Below, piece after piece: positions 16,234 to 24,287 of a stretch of DNA of 49,989 nucleotides. Source of the DNA: SXRF01 sp039808985 (lineage in GTDB: Bacteria > Pseudomonadota > Alphaproteobacteria > Rickettsiales > SXRF01); assembly GCA_039808985.1 (NCBI GenBank), contig JBDHUC010000015.1, forward strand, positions 1 to 49,989, in the 5' to 3' direction. Position 1 is the first letter of the stretch; the number at the start of each line of letters is the position of its first letter. The position numbers were made by a program, and so were the translations under genes. The notes below the pieces were generated by a model, which saw nothing but the letters and a program-made list of their open reading frames with translations, ran no database searches and was not told the DNA's origin.

Positions 16234-17463
16234 TTATTGCTCTGAAAAATTTTTCTGGGCATGGTCAATTACCCTGAAACCTTGCGGGGTAATTTCCATT
16301 ATAGCAAGTTTACGCTCGGAAATACCTGATGGCATAAGCCTTACAAGACCATCTGCAGGAGTTGAAAATCCTTTAGGGTCGGTAAGTGCCCCTGTATTAA
16401 TCCCATTTCCGGACATTGCGATTTGTGCGGCAATCGTTACGGCATCGTATGCAAGCCCTGCAAGCCTTACGGGTTTATATCCATAAGTATTAGAAAAACG
16501 GCTTTCAAAATTATTAAATATTTCTGGAGGTGAGCTTGGAAACCATGCGCCATTCATATCGGGAATTTTTGCCAATTCCTCATCATCCCATAGGCCTGTT
16601 CCCAGAAGCTTTATTTTTTTCAGGCTCAGGTTATTCTTATGTATAGCTTTAAGGATATTCTTTATCTGGTTTCCGCTATCGGCAATAAACATGGCCTGGA
16701 ATTTGCGGTCCTCAGGCGAATTATTATAAGCAGCCGCTATACGTGAAACCGCAGCATCTATATTATTCTGGCTGGGCGCATATAATTCTGCAGAAGTAAC
16801 TTGCCCGCCTTTTTTAAGATATACTTCCGATAATGTATCGCGGACTTTCTCGCCGTAAGCATCATTAGGTGCAAGAAGTGCTACACGTTGCAGCTTATTT
16901 AAATAAGCATATTCCGCGATCCTCTCAACCTGTTGCTCGGGCAGGAAACCAAAAGTATAGGCATTAGCGGACGCCACAGCTTTATTATTAGAAAAGCTTA
17001 TCATGGTTACATTTTTATTATTAAGTATAGGCTTAATAGCAGTAACAGATTGCCCAAATAAAGGCCCAATAACAAAAGTAGCGCCCTGGTCAATGGCCTG
17101 TTTCGCTGTTTTTACAGTTTCGGCGGTGGTTATTCCGGTATCCTTAGGCATTAAAATAAGCTGAGCCTTTATTTGGCCAGACGGGACATTAAGATAGCTA
17201 TCATAAAGCGCAAGTGTCGCGGCATCAAACATTGAATTGCCGATAGGGGCTGCTTCCCCTGACAAAGGTATAAGCAAGGCTACTTTTATAGTTTGTGCAT
17301 CAGATGGTATAGCTCCGCGTGAGAGATCCTCTGCCGGTTTTTCTATAATTGGCTCTGAAGGCCCGCTGCTTTTCTGGATACGTGCCTGGTTAGTAGGCGC
17401 GGGTACGCATGCTGTCATGGCCAGCAAAGAAGCAAATATAGGTAATGATTTTATAAAAGTCAT
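16234..17463 (-). CDS. Penicillin-binding protein activator-like lipoprotein (LpoA / periplasmic-binding fold)
   Basis: 409 residues. The N-terminus is a lipoprotein signal with lipobox LAMTAC and lipidated Cys19. The body is a type I periplasmic-binding fold: IKVALLIPLSGEAAPIG at its start, FVIGPLFGQSV, RVALLAPNDAYGEKV and GTGLWDDEEL follow in the order seen in LpoA and Leu/Ile/Val-binding proteins. In alphaproteobacteria such lipoproteins are annotated as penicillin-binding protein activators, next to rsmI and yraN; here yraN is elsewhere in the window. An amino-acid ABC transporter binding protein is the alternative, but the absence of transporter genes and the lipid anchor favour a cell-wall role. 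Confidence 0.75.
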   Translation of the reverse strand: MTFIKSLPIFASLLAMTACVPAPTNQARIQKSSGPSEPIIEKPAEDLSRGAIPSDAQTIKVALLIPLSGEAAPIGNSMFDAATLALYDSYLNVPSGQIKAQLILMPKDTGITTAETVKTAKQAIDQGATFVIGPLFGQSVTAIKPILNNKNVTMISFSNNKAVASANAYTFGFLPEQQVERIAEYAYLNKLQRVALLAPNDAYGEKVRDTLSEVYLKKGGQVTSAELYAPSQNNIDAAVSRIAAAYNNSPEDRKFQAMFIADSGNQIKNILKAIHKNNLSLKKIKLLGTGLWDDEELAKIPDMNGAWFPSSPPEIFNNFESRFSNTYGYKPVRLAGLAYDAVTIAAQIAMSGNGINTGALTDPKGFSTPADGLVRLMPSGISERKLAIMEITPQGFRVIDHAQKNFSEQ

Positions 17464-17569
17464 GCTTAGCCAGACAGAATAGAAGGATAATTGCTGGAAT
17501 TTAGCGTAAAAAAGCTAATCAGTCAAACAACTACAGCATATTTGCAATATATATATAGTAGTGTTAATA

Positions 17570-17650
17570 AGAGACTGCTTTAAAACTCTACTATGTTTGA
17601 CAACCAGCCTAACCTGCTTGGCTGAACCTAGCGAGTTTTAAATAGTCTCT
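17570..17650. repeat. Long inverted repeat upstream of carbonic anhydrase
   Basis: Left arm 17570-17588 (AGAGACTGCTTTAAAACTC) and right arm 17633-17650 (GAGTTTTAAATAGTCTCT) pair almost completely, with one mismatch and one bulge. A nested hairpin, CAGCC (17605-17609) with GGCTG (17620-17624), sits in the loop. The 81-base unit ends 19 bases before the carbonic anhydrase start. It could be a structured leader RNA or a small miniature inverted-repeat element. Confidence 0.65.
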
Positions 17651-17669
17651 AGGATATAAGGAATAGAAT

Positions 17670-18293
17670 ATGGAAATAAGCTTTGAAGTTGACCAGGTAA
17701 TTAAAGACCTTATGGAAGGTAATAAAAGATTCCTAAAAGGCGAGTCGATACAGGATTCAAAATTATCGCTGCGCAAACTCAAGGATTTTTCCGAGAACGG
17801 GCAGGTTCCAAAAGCAATTGTTCTATGCTGCTCGGATTCGCGTGCGCCGGTTGAAATGATCTTTGACCAGGATATAGGCGACCTGTTCGTTATTCGCGTG
17901 GCGGGGAATATAATAGCGCCATCACTGGTGGGCAGCGTTGAATTTGCAGTAAGCGCATTTGGCACCAGCCTGATACTGGTAATGGGGCATTCGCAATGTG
18001 GAGCGATAAGGGCAACGCTTGACCATATAGAACATTCAAACGCTATACCTTCAGAAAATATCCATGATATAGTAAGCCGTATCAAGCCACATATTTTTTC
18101 GATAACCCAGATGAATAATATAAATGAAGATGAAAAATTCACGCGTTGCGTGGAGGCGAATGTGGCGGCATCGGTCAGCCAGCTTTCTCACTCCAGCAGG
18201 TTGATAGAGGAAATGCTTACACAGCGTAAAATCAAGATAAAGGGCGCTGTACTCAACCTTTCTTCCGGTAAGGTTGATTTCCTGGATAGCTGA
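17670..18293 (+). CDS. Beta-class carbonic anhydrase
   Basis: Zinc enzyme interconverting CO2 and bicarbonate; 207 residues, normal for the class. Zinc ligands are Cys54 (in CSDSR 54-58), His107 and Cys110 (GHSQCGA). Asp56 and Arg58 form the catalytic dyad of the family. RVAGNI follows near 76-82. No signal peptide is present, so it is cytoplasmic. It begins the plus-strand run that continues into the methionine-sulfoxide reductase cluster; the next gene starts 35 bases later, so co-transcription is possible but not certain. Confidence 0.94.
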   Translation: MEISFEVDQVIKDLMEGNKRFLKGESIQDSKLSLRKLKDFSENGQVPKAIVLCCSDSRAPVEMIFDQDIGDLFVIRVAGNIIAPSLVGSVEFAVSAFGTSLILVMGHSQCGAIRATLDHIEHSNAIPSENIHDIVSRIKPHIFSITQMNNINEDEKFTRCVEANVAASVSQLSHSSRLIEEMLTQRKIKIKGAVLNLSSGKVDFLDS

Positions 18294-18328
18294 TCCATAT
18301 TTACTCTATATTAGTCAGGGGAAGCATT

Positions 18329-18823
18329 ATGCGCAGGAGGGAACTCATAAAATTAATGCTGGGCACGGCAGGAATAGCCGCATTTCAGGGTATTTTTAAA
18401 ATCGGCAGGGCTTTTGCTGAAGAGGCGATTGAAAAAATAAGCAAAAGCGATGAGCAGTGGAAAAAGGAACTTACCGCCCAACAATATGATGTGCTGCGCC
18501 GTGAAGGCACTGAGCGCGCTTTTTCCAGCCCACTTAATGACGAACACCGCGATGGCATGTTCACCTGTGCTGGCTGTGATTTTCCGCTTTTCCCATCGAC
18601 TTATAAATTTGACAGCGGAACAGGATGGCCGAGTTTTTATGACACTATTCCAGGCCATATAGAAACTAAAACCGATTATAAACTTATAATGCCACGCACC
18701 GAATATCACTGCGCGCGTTGTGGCGGACACCAGGGACATATATTTAATGATGGCCCGAAGCCAACCGGACTCAGGCACTGCAATAATGGAGTGGCGCTGA
18801 AATTCATACCAAAAGAGGTTTAA
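18329..18823 (+). CDS. msrB: Exported peptide-methionine (R)-S-oxide reductase MsrB, Tat-type signal
   Basis: Repairs methionine-R-sulfoxide in proteins; 164 residues. The N-terminus MRRRELIKLMLGTAGIAAF is a twin-arginine-type signal, with likely cleavage after AFA near residue 30, so the enzyme should act in the periplasm. The SelR/MsrB domain has four zinc cysteines (Cys80, Cys83, Cys128, Cys131), FDSGTGWPSF near 94-103 and catalytic Cys151 in RHCNNG. The usual resolving-Cys site in the GTGWPSF loop is Thr, so recycling probably needs an external thiol partner. DipZ starts 1 base after the stop and would supply electrons. Confidence 0.9.
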   Translation: MRRRELIKLMLGTAGIAAFQGIFKIGRAFAEEAIEKISKSDEQWKKELTAQQYDVLRREGTERAFSSPLNDEHRDGMFTCAGCDFPLFPSTYKFDSGTGWPSFYDTIPGHIETKTDYKLIMPRTEYHCARCGGHQGHIFNDGPKPTGLRHCNNGVALKFIPKEV

Positions 18824-18824
18824 C

Positions 18825-20438
18825 ATGGGATTCATAGAGCCAGTGCTTGCTTTTTTAGAAGGGCTGGCGCTGATTGCCTCGCCATGTATCCTTCCGGTGT
18901 TGCCGCTGGTTCTGTCCACCTCTATCGAGGGTGGCAGAAAAAGACCGTTTGGCATTATTATCGGGTTCGTGCTGGCTTTCACTGCCTTTGCCTTTGCTTC
19001 ACGCAAGCTGGTAAATGCCCTGGGAATAGATCTTGATGTAATTAAGGACGCATCACTTATATTGCTTGCAGCTTTTGGGCTGGTACTGCTTTCAACAAAA
19101 CTATCGGAAAAATTCAGCAGCCTTACCCAGGGAGCTGCCAATCTGGGAAGCAGGATTTCAACAAATAATGAAGGCGGATTCTTAAGCGGGATTATTATAG
19201 GTATACTTATCGGGCTGGTATGGACCCCGTGCGCAGGGCCAATACTGGCGGCGGTTCTGGTGCAGGTTATACGCCAGGAAAGCGACATTGCCAGCCTGTT
19301 TGTCATATTGCCATTTGCGATAGGCGCTGGCTTGCCTATGCTTGCGATTTCACTGGCAGGGCGGAAGATTATGGGGAAACTCGGATTTGTCACTGCCCAT
19401 GCTGAAGCGGTGCGTAAAATCTTCGGTATTATAATATTGCTGGCTGTTGCTTTTATAGCTTCAGGAGTGGATGTAAATTCACTTTCTGCAAAAAAGGAAG
19501 CGGTAATTTCCTCACCCGGTGCGGAATTAAAAGATGCTTTGCCTGAACCTTATCCTGCACCGGAATTTGCGGGTATCGAAGCATGGCTGAACAGCAACCC
19601 GCTTACCATGCATGGCCTGCGCGGCAAGGTGGTACTTATAGATTTCTGGACATATTCCTGCATCAACTGCATCCGTACCCTGCCTTATATAACTGCGTGG
19701 GACGAAAAATACCGGGATAAAGGATTGGTGATTATCGGTGTGTCCGCGCCGGAATTTGAATTCGAAAAAAACAGGGAAAATGTTGCTTCTGCAACCTCCC
19801 GCTATGGCATTAAATACCCGGTGGCGCTGGATAATAAGCTTGATACCTGGAGTGCTTATAAAAACCGCTACTGGCCAGCACATTACCTGATAGATAAGCA
19901 GGGGCAGGTGGTTTATACCCATTTTGGCGAAGGTAATTATGCTCAGACAGAAAATAATATACGCTATTTGCTGGGGCTGGATAAGGAAGAAACCATAATT
20001 CCGGAGAAAGCAGCCTCTAACAGCGCCCAGACGCCGGAAACCTATCTTGGCTATAATCGCGCGGACCGTTTTTCAAGCCAGCAGGAGATGGAATCAGATA
20101 AAATTCAGGATTACAGTTATCCGGGTATACTGGACGCTAATGAATGGACGCTCCTTGGCAAATGGAAGATAGAAAGGCAAAGGATTGTTTCGGCTGCGCA
20201 AGGTTCAGCCATTCGCTTTAACTTTATGGCAAAAAAAGTTTTCCTTGTGCTTGGTTCGCCAAAGGGAAAACCAATTAATGTTTTCATAAGCCTGAATGGG
20301 AAAGATAATGGAAAATTGATAGTGGACCAGCAAAAATTATATGAGATTATAGAGCAGGATAGGGCGCAGTCGGGATTACTGGAAATTACGGCGGGCGCGC
20401 CGGGTCTTGAAGCCTACGCCTTCACCTTCGGGAATTAG
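18825..20438 (+). CDS. DipZ-type thiol electron transporter (CcdA domain + thioredoxin domain)
   Basis: 537 residues. The membrane part (about 1-215) is CcdA-like, with the redox cysteines Cys21 (SPCILPVLPL) and Cys136 (WTPCAGPIL) in their conserved helices. A periplasmic TlpA/thioredoxin-like domain follows with CINC at 279-282 (WTYSCINCIRTLP). A C-terminal beta-rich extension of about 130 residues includes a FNFMAKKVFLVLGS segment, as in mycobacterial-type DipZ. It would carry electrons from cytoplasmic thioredoxin to the periplasm. Its position between an exported MsrB and an exported MsrA points to those enzymes as clients, rather than only cytochrome c maturation. Confidence 0.88.
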   Translation: MGFIEPVLAFLEGLALIASPCILPVLPLVLSTSIEGGRKRPFGIIIGFVLAFTAFAFASRKLVNALGIDLDVIKDASLILLAAFGLVLLSTKLSEKFSSLTQGAANLGSRISTNNEGGFLSGIIIGILIGLVWTPCAGPILAAVLVQVIRQESDIASLFVILPFAIGAGLPMLAISLAGRKIMGKLGFVTAHAEAVRKIFGIIILLAVAFIASGVDVNSLSAKKEAVISSPGAELKDALPEPYPAPEFAGIEAWLNSNPLTMHGLRGKVVLIDFWTYSCINCIRTLPYITAWDEKYRDKGLVIIGVSAPEFEFEKNRENVASATSRYGIKYPVALDNKLDTWSAYKNRYWPAHYLIDKQGQVVYTHFGEGNYAQTENNIRYLLGLDKEETIIPEKAASNSAQTPETYLGYNRADRFSSQQEMESDKIQDYSYPGILDANEWTLLGKWKIERQRIVSAAQGSAIRFNFMAKKVFLVLGSPKGKPINVFISLNGKDNGKLIVDQQKLYEIIEQDRAQSGLLEITAGAPGLEAYAFTFGN

Positions 20439-20442
20439 TTTT

Positions 20443-21039
20443 ATGCTTAGGATTTTATTATTAGCTTTAATATTCACATTTACTGCGCAGGCTTACGCTG
20501 CTGATGAAAAAATTGTGCTGGCGGGTGGTTGCTTCTGGGGGATGGAAGCGGTTTACAGGCATGTAAACGGTGTTAAGTCCGTAATGCCGGGATATGCCGG
20601 GGGTGAGGCAGGCACGGCGCATTATGAAATGGTAGGCAGCGGTAAAACAGGGCACGCTGAATCAGTGGAAGTTACTTATGACCCGGCGCAGGTAAGCCTT
20701 GGGCAGCTACTGAAAATTTATTTCCTTGCGGCCCATAACCCGACCGAACTTAATTACCAGACACCTGACCACGGCCCACAATACCGTTCGGCAATTTTTT
20801 ATGCTAATGAGGCGCAGAAAAAAGCCGGTCAGGATATGATAGATAAGCTTACACAGGATAAAGCCTTCACCATGCCGATAGTTACTACGCTGGAGCCGCT
20901 TAAGAAGTTTTATCCGGCAGAGGAATATCACCATAACTACGCAGCCCTTAACCCAACTAATGCCTATATCGTAGCTTATGACTGGCCACGCGTTGATAAT
21001 GTAAAAAAATATTTTCCCGAACTTTACCGGGATAAATAG
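20443..21039 (+). CDS. msrA: Exported peptide-methionine (S)-S-oxide reductase MsrA
   Basis: 198 residues from the ATG at 20443, 4 bases after the dipZ stop. That start gives a clean Sec signal peptide (LRILLLALIFTFTAQAYA), with cleavage before ADEK. An upstream in-frame extension into dipZ lacks sense. Catalytic Cys30 lies in GGCFWGMEA. HAESVEVTYDP, NPTELNYQTPDHGPQYRS and the C-terminal EEYHHNY motif are all present. It repairs methionine-S-sulfoxide in periplasmic proteins, complementing the MsrB two genes upstream. The next gene, a cytoplasmic msrB, starts 8 bases downstream. Confidence 0.92.
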   Translation: MLRILLLALIFTFTAQAYAADEKIVLAGGCFWGMEAVYRHVNGVKSVMPGYAGGEAGTAHYEMVGSGKTGHAESVEVTYDPAQVSLGQLLKIYFLAAHNPTELNYQTPDHGPQYRSAIFYANEAQKKAGQDMIDKLTQDKAFTMPIVTTLEPLKKFYPAEEYHHNYAALNPTNAYIVAYDWPRVDNVKKYFPELYRDK

Positions 21040-21047
21040 GAGAATAT

Positions 21048-21506
21048 ATGAGAGAATATAAAAAAGACCCGGAAGTTATAGAAAAACTTACTCCCATACA
21101 GCGCAAGGTTACGCAGAATAACGGGACTGAGCCACCATTTGCTAATGAGTTCAATAAGCATAAGGAAGAAGGTTTGTATGTCGATATAGTATCGGGCGAA
21201 CCATTATTCACCTCGCTAGATAAATTCGATTCCGGTTGCGGCTGGCCGAGCTTTACCAGGCCGGTAGAGGCCTCGCATGTGCTTGAGCGTAGCGATACCA
21301 GCCATTTTATGCAGCGCACTGAAGTACGCTCCAGGCATGGCGATTCGCATCTTGGCCATGTGTTTAATGATGGCCCAAGGGATAGGGGGGGCCTGCGTTA
21401 CTGCATAAATTCCGCGAGCCTGCGTTTTATTCCCAGGGATAAGCTGGAAAATGAGGGCTATGGCCAGTATGCCGCGCTCTTTGATAAGAAAGGCAGCGCT
21501 GCATGA
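21048..21506 (+). CDS. msrB: Cytoplasmic peptide-methionine (R)-S-oxide reductase MsrB, zinc-less form
   Basis: 152 residues without a signal peptide. Catalytic Cys119 is in RYCINSASLRF and the resolving cysteine is Cys64 in FDSGCGWPSF. The zinc cysteine pairs of the upstream MsrB are absent: the corresponding region reads RSRHGDSHLGHVF. This is the metal-free subgroup, similar to the MsrB half of PilB-like fusions. An AGGAGA ribosome-binding site precedes the ATG. It overlaps the next msrA by 4 bases, giving a coupled cytoplasmic MsrB-MsrA pair. Confidence 0.93.
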   Translation: MREYKKDPEVIEKLTPIQRKVTQNNGTEPPFANEFNKHKEEGLYVDIVSGEPLFTSLDKFDSGCGWPSFTRPVEASHVLERSDTSHFMQRTEVRSRHGDSHLGHVFNDGPRDRGGLRYCINSASLRFIPRDKLENEGYGQYAALFDKKGSAA

Positions 21507-22000
21507 GAAAAATAATTCTTGCTGGCGGATGCTTCTGGGGCATGGAGGAGTTGCTGCGTAAACTGCCGGGTGTTAGCAGGACCAGGGTAGGCTATACAGG
21601 CGGACATCTTATAAACCCAAAGTATGACGATACGCATGATAGCAGGAGTGGCCATGCGGAAGCTGTGGAAGTAGCTTACGATCCGGAAAAAATAAGCCTT
21701 AAAAAAATACTGGAATTCTTCTTCCGTATCCATGACCCAAGCACGCTTAACCGGCAGGGCAATGACCGGGGCACACAATATCGCTCGGCGATTTTTTACG
21801 GCGATGATGAGGAAAAAGAGATAGCAAAGGAAGTTATAGCGGCGGTAGATGCTTCGGGCAAATGGCCGGGAAAAGTTGCAACTACGCTGGAGCCTGCGGC
21901 CATATTTTACGAGGGCGAAGAATATCATCAGGATTACCTGCAGAAACATCCCGGCGGCTATAGCTGTCACTGGGTAAGGCCGGACTGGGTGCTGGACTAG
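21503..22000 (+). CDS. msrA: Cytoplasmic peptide-methionine (S)-S-oxide reductase MsrA
   Basis: 165 residues, starting directly with the domain (MRKIILAGGCFWGMEE, catalytic Cys10) and without a signal peptide. GHAEAVEVAYDP and GNDRGTQYRSAIF are conserved, as is EEYHQDY near the C-terminus. It is the last gene of the sulfoxide-repair run. Its 3' end overlaps by 4 bases with the convergent truncated-haemoglobin gene. Confidence 0.93.
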   Translation: MRKIILAGGCFWGMEELLRKLPGVSRTRVGYTGGHLINPKYDDTHDSRSGHAEAVEVAYDPEKISLKKILEFFFRIHDPSTLNRQGNDRGTQYRSAIFYGDDEEKEIAKEVIAAVDASGKWPGKVATTLEPAAIFYEGEEYHQDYLQKHPGGYSCHWVRPDWVLD

Positions 22001-22386
22001 CCAACTATTATCTGTTGATAAATGTTGAATTTAAGGTTGCCAGCTATACGTTCGGCTTTGGCCATGTAAATCCCTGCTATGTCAGGGGTGTGGACTTCGC
22101 TTGCAGTTTCGGCAAATAATTCCAGCCATCGGTCAAACATTTTTATATCAAATTCCGGAAGGTCTTTATGTTTTTTCATAGGGTTGCCATGATAGCGCCC
22201 GCTGGTCAGCATTACCGAAGACCAGAAATCATACATTTTTTTCAGGTGCGGCAGCCAGTCTGAATCTGAAACACCTATTTCATTCTCAAATAAAGGGGCT
22301 AATTCTTTGTTTGAGCGTACTTTGTTATAAAATCTATCGACAAGGAGTTTTATACTTTCCTCAGTGATAGTTGATAGCTTTTCCAC
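21997..22386 (-). CDS. Group III truncated haemoglobin
   Basis: 129 residues, a small globin of the group III truncated class. The probable proximal haem ligand is His73 (GNPMKKHKDLP), at the position of His72 in the Campylobacter Ctb protein. The conserved aromatic/Trp pattern MYDFWSSVML precedes it and FDRWLELFAET follows. Such globins usually bind oxygen or nitric oxide and relate to nitrosative stress. It is divergent from an NsrR-like repressor, with an operator-like palindrome between them. Confidence 0.88.
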   Translation of the reverse strand: MEKLSTITEESIKLLVDRFYNKVRSNKELAPLFENEIGVSDSDWLPHLKKMYDFWSSVMLTSGRYHGNPMKKHKDLPEFDIKMFDRWLELFAETASEVHTPDIAGIYMAKAERIAGNLKFNIYQQIIVG

Positions 22387-22400
22387 ATTGTTTCCTTATA

Positions 22401-22421
22401 ATATGTATTATATATACATAT
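22401..22421. promoter_or_regulatory. Operator-like palindrome between globin and Rrf2 genes
   Basis: ATATGTAT (22401-22408) and ATACATAT (22414-22421) are perfect 8-base arms around TATAT. The AT-rich imperfect symmetry and size resemble NsrR/Rrf2-type operators (ATGYAT...ATRCAT). It lies 15 bases before the globin start and 54 before the regulator start, so it may control both. Confidence 0.6.
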
Positions 22422-22474
22422 TTAAAATATATACTATCGCTGCCAAATATGGTCAATAATTATTTCGGGGCTTT

Positions 22475-22915
22475 ATGCGTCTTACAATGTTTACTGATTA
22501 TTCGCTGCGCGCACTTATCTATTTATCCATGAATCAAGATCGGGTTTGCACAGCAAAGGAAATTGCCGGAAAATATGATATTTCACTGAACCATATGGTT
22601 AAAATCGTGCATAAGCTTGGGCAGGCGGGTTATATCTCCAGTATGAAAGGTAAGGGCGGGGGGATACGCCTCAATATGCCACCGGAAAAAATAAATCTGT
22701 GGCAGGTTATAAAAATATTGGAGCCGGACTTTAATATTGTCGAATGTTTTGATAGTAAATATAATAGCTGCAATATTGTATCGGCCTGTGGCCTGAAAAT
22801 AATATTCGAGGAATCAATGCGCGCTTTTTGTGGCACGCTTGCTAAATACAGCCTTGCTGATGCGATTGCGAAACCACTGCTTTTCAAGGAATTATTTTTG
22901 CCAGCTAGGAAATAG
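22475..22915 (+). CDS. Rrf2-family Fe-S transcription regulator, NsrR-like
   Basis: 146 residues. The N-terminal winged helix begins MRLTMFTDYSLRALIYL, which is very close to NsrR. The recognition region is ISLNHMVKIVHKLG followed by GYISSMKGKGGGIRL. Three cysteines, Cys91, Cys99 and Cys105, are arranged C-x7-C-x5-C, the usual ligands of an NO-sensitive iron-sulfur cluster. The divergent globin gene is a typical NsrR target. It is followed after 2 bases by a DUF488 gene. IscR and CymR are less likely because the gene is not next to iron-sulfur assembly or cysteine genes. Confidence 0.88.
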   Translation: MRLTMFTDYSLRALIYLSMNQDRVCTAKEIAGKYDISLNHMVKIVHKLGQAGYISSMKGKGGGIRLNMPPEKINLWQVIKILEPDFNIVECFDSKYNSCNIVSACGLKIIFEESMRAFCGTLAKYSLADAIAKPLLFKELFLPARK

Positions 22916-22917
22916 AT

Positions 22918-23262
22918 ATGAATATTATATTGCAGCGTATTTATGATGAAGAACAGAAAAGCGGTTACCGCGTACTGGTTGACCGCATCTGGGCGCGGGG
23001 AATAACCAGGGAAAAAGCTAATCTCAATGAATGGTGCAAGGAACTGGCACCCAGCACGGAACTTCGCAAATGGTTTTCCCATGACCCCAAAAAATGGGAA
23101 AGCTTCAGGGTTAAATATAAAAAAGAACTGGCTGATAGGCGAGATGAGGCTAAGGAGTTGTTGAAACGTGCTGGCAATAAAACACTGATTTTGTTATATG
23201 GTGCCAGGGATACAGAGCATACGCACGCTATTGTGCTTAAGGAATTTCTGGAACATGTTTAA
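22918..23262 (+). CDS. DUF488 (YeaO-like) family protein
   Basis: 114 residues. The family hallmark YRVLVDRIWARGITREKA lies at 17-34, then WCKELAPSTELRKWFSHDP and a C-terminal TLILLYGARDTEHTHAIVL. Proteins of this family are widespread and small; the exact function is not established. The start is 2 bases after the NsrR-like gene, so it probably belongs to its operon and may be part of a nitrosative- or redox-stress response. Confidence 0.85.
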   Translation: MNIILQRIYDEEQKSGYRVLVDRIWARGITREKANLNEWCKELAPSTELRKWFSHDPKKWESFRVKYKKELADRRDEAKELLKRAGNKTLILLYGARDTEHTHAIVLKEFLEHV

Positions 23263-23301
23263 GGTCAGCATAATTAAAAGGGTGAGTGTCTAAATCGAAT
23301 A

Positions 23302-23802
23302 ATGAAAATATTGGAAAATAAAAATATACGGTTGCTGCCATTAACGGCAGATCATGAATATGATTATATTCGTCTTGCGAATATTCCTGAAATAAATCAG
23401 CGGTTAAGCAAACCTTTTCCATATAGCGACAACCATTTTAACAGGCAGTTGGATAATGTGCAGGGAAAGGAGTTTTATATCTGGATGATCCAGCGAAGCG
23501 GAGAAATTATTGGGGCTATTAATAGCAGCACGGGAAAGGACCCTAAACTGTTTCAGGGAGGATATTGGGTTGAACCAGCCTACTGGGGCAAAGGCGTGGC
23601 TTCAACATCGCTGGCGCTGGTCAGGGATTTTTTGTTGGGTGAGTGCGAAGCAAAGCGTGTGCAGGCGGTTGTTGAGCCTGATAACAAAGCTTCCATACGC
23701 GTGCTGGAAAAATGCGGTTATGAGCGAGAAGGGCTGCTTCGGAAATTCTACCCCTCCAGCCGCGGATTAATTGATGTTTTTATGTATGCGGTAGTTCGGT
23801 GA
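23302..23802 (+). CDS. GNAT-family acetyltransferase (RimJ/RimL-like)
   Basis: 166 residues with the order of a RimJ/RimL-type N-acetyltransferase: a beta-strand start (IRLLPLTADHEYDY), a central YWVEPAYWGKGVAS that forms the acetyl-CoA binding loop, and RVQAVVEPDNKASIRVLEKCGY with GLLRKFY at the end. The substrate (protein N-terminus, amino acid or drug) cannot be told from the sequence. It starts 39 bases after the DUF488 gene, on the same strand. Confidence 0.85.
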   Translation: MKILENKNIRLLPLTADHEYDYIRLANIPEINQRLSKPFPYSDNHFNRQLDNVQGKEFYIWMIQRSGEIIGAINSSTGKDPKLFQGGYWVEPAYWGKGVASTSLALVRDFLLGECEAKRVQAVVEPDNKASIRVLEKCGYEREGLLRKFYPSSRGLIDVFMYAVVR

Positions 23803-23880
23803 ATAAAATACCCTTTTAAGATATTGACAGATATTTCATATGTAACTCATATAGTTATTCCGCATAATAAGGAGAAGCTG

Positions 23881-24270
23881 ATGAAAACTGAAGTAATAAA
23901 AGAATGCACCTCACTATCCCTTGCCGAGCAAATCACTTTCCCCGAAGTTGTGATGAGGTTGTCTGAAGCTGGTGTTGAGCGTTACATGGTCGACCTTGTG
24001 GCTAAAAAGAAATTCAGTTACGGCAGGAACGGCGAAATGCACACAGGAGATTTCGCATTTGAGGATATTGCTATCCCCGAGCAACTTGATGCCGCAGAAG
24101 TAAAACAGGCTGTCGTCGATATACAGCAAGGCCGGATTAAATATCGAACTTTCCTGCGCCGTATCATGGAGGCTGGCTGTTCCCATTATGAGGCTTTCAT
24201 AACAGGATGCAAAGTCATCTATCTCGGTCGTGACGGCAGCCTTCATATTGAAGAGTTCCGACATAATTAA
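23881..24270 (+). CDS. DUF1398 (YbcV-like) family protein
   Basis: 129 residues from the ATG at 23881, preceded by an AAGGAGAA ribosome-binding site. The frame is open some codons further upstream but has no ribosome-binding site there. The sequence fits the DUF1398 type: FPEVVMRLSEAGVERYMVDL early, then a GEMHTGDFAFEDI segment, and near the end RIMEAGCSHYEAFITG followed by KVIYLGRDG. The function of the family is unknown. It ends 17 bases before the convergent gshB. Confidence 0.75.
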   Translation: MKTEVIKECTSLSLAEQITFPEVVMRLSEAGVERYMVDLVAKKKFSYGRNGEMHTGDFAFEDIAIPEQLDAAEVKQAVVDIQQGRIKYRTFLRRIMEAGCSHYEAFITGCKVIYLGRDGSLHIEEFRHN

Positions 24271-24287
24271 AGGACTGGGTAGCTGAT

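Noticed and set aside
18353..19393. Antisense open frame of 346 codons across msrB and dipZ
   Set aside because: The opposite strand encodes two clearly recognisable proteins with catalytic motifs; the antisense frame crosses their boundary and has no family-like sequence.
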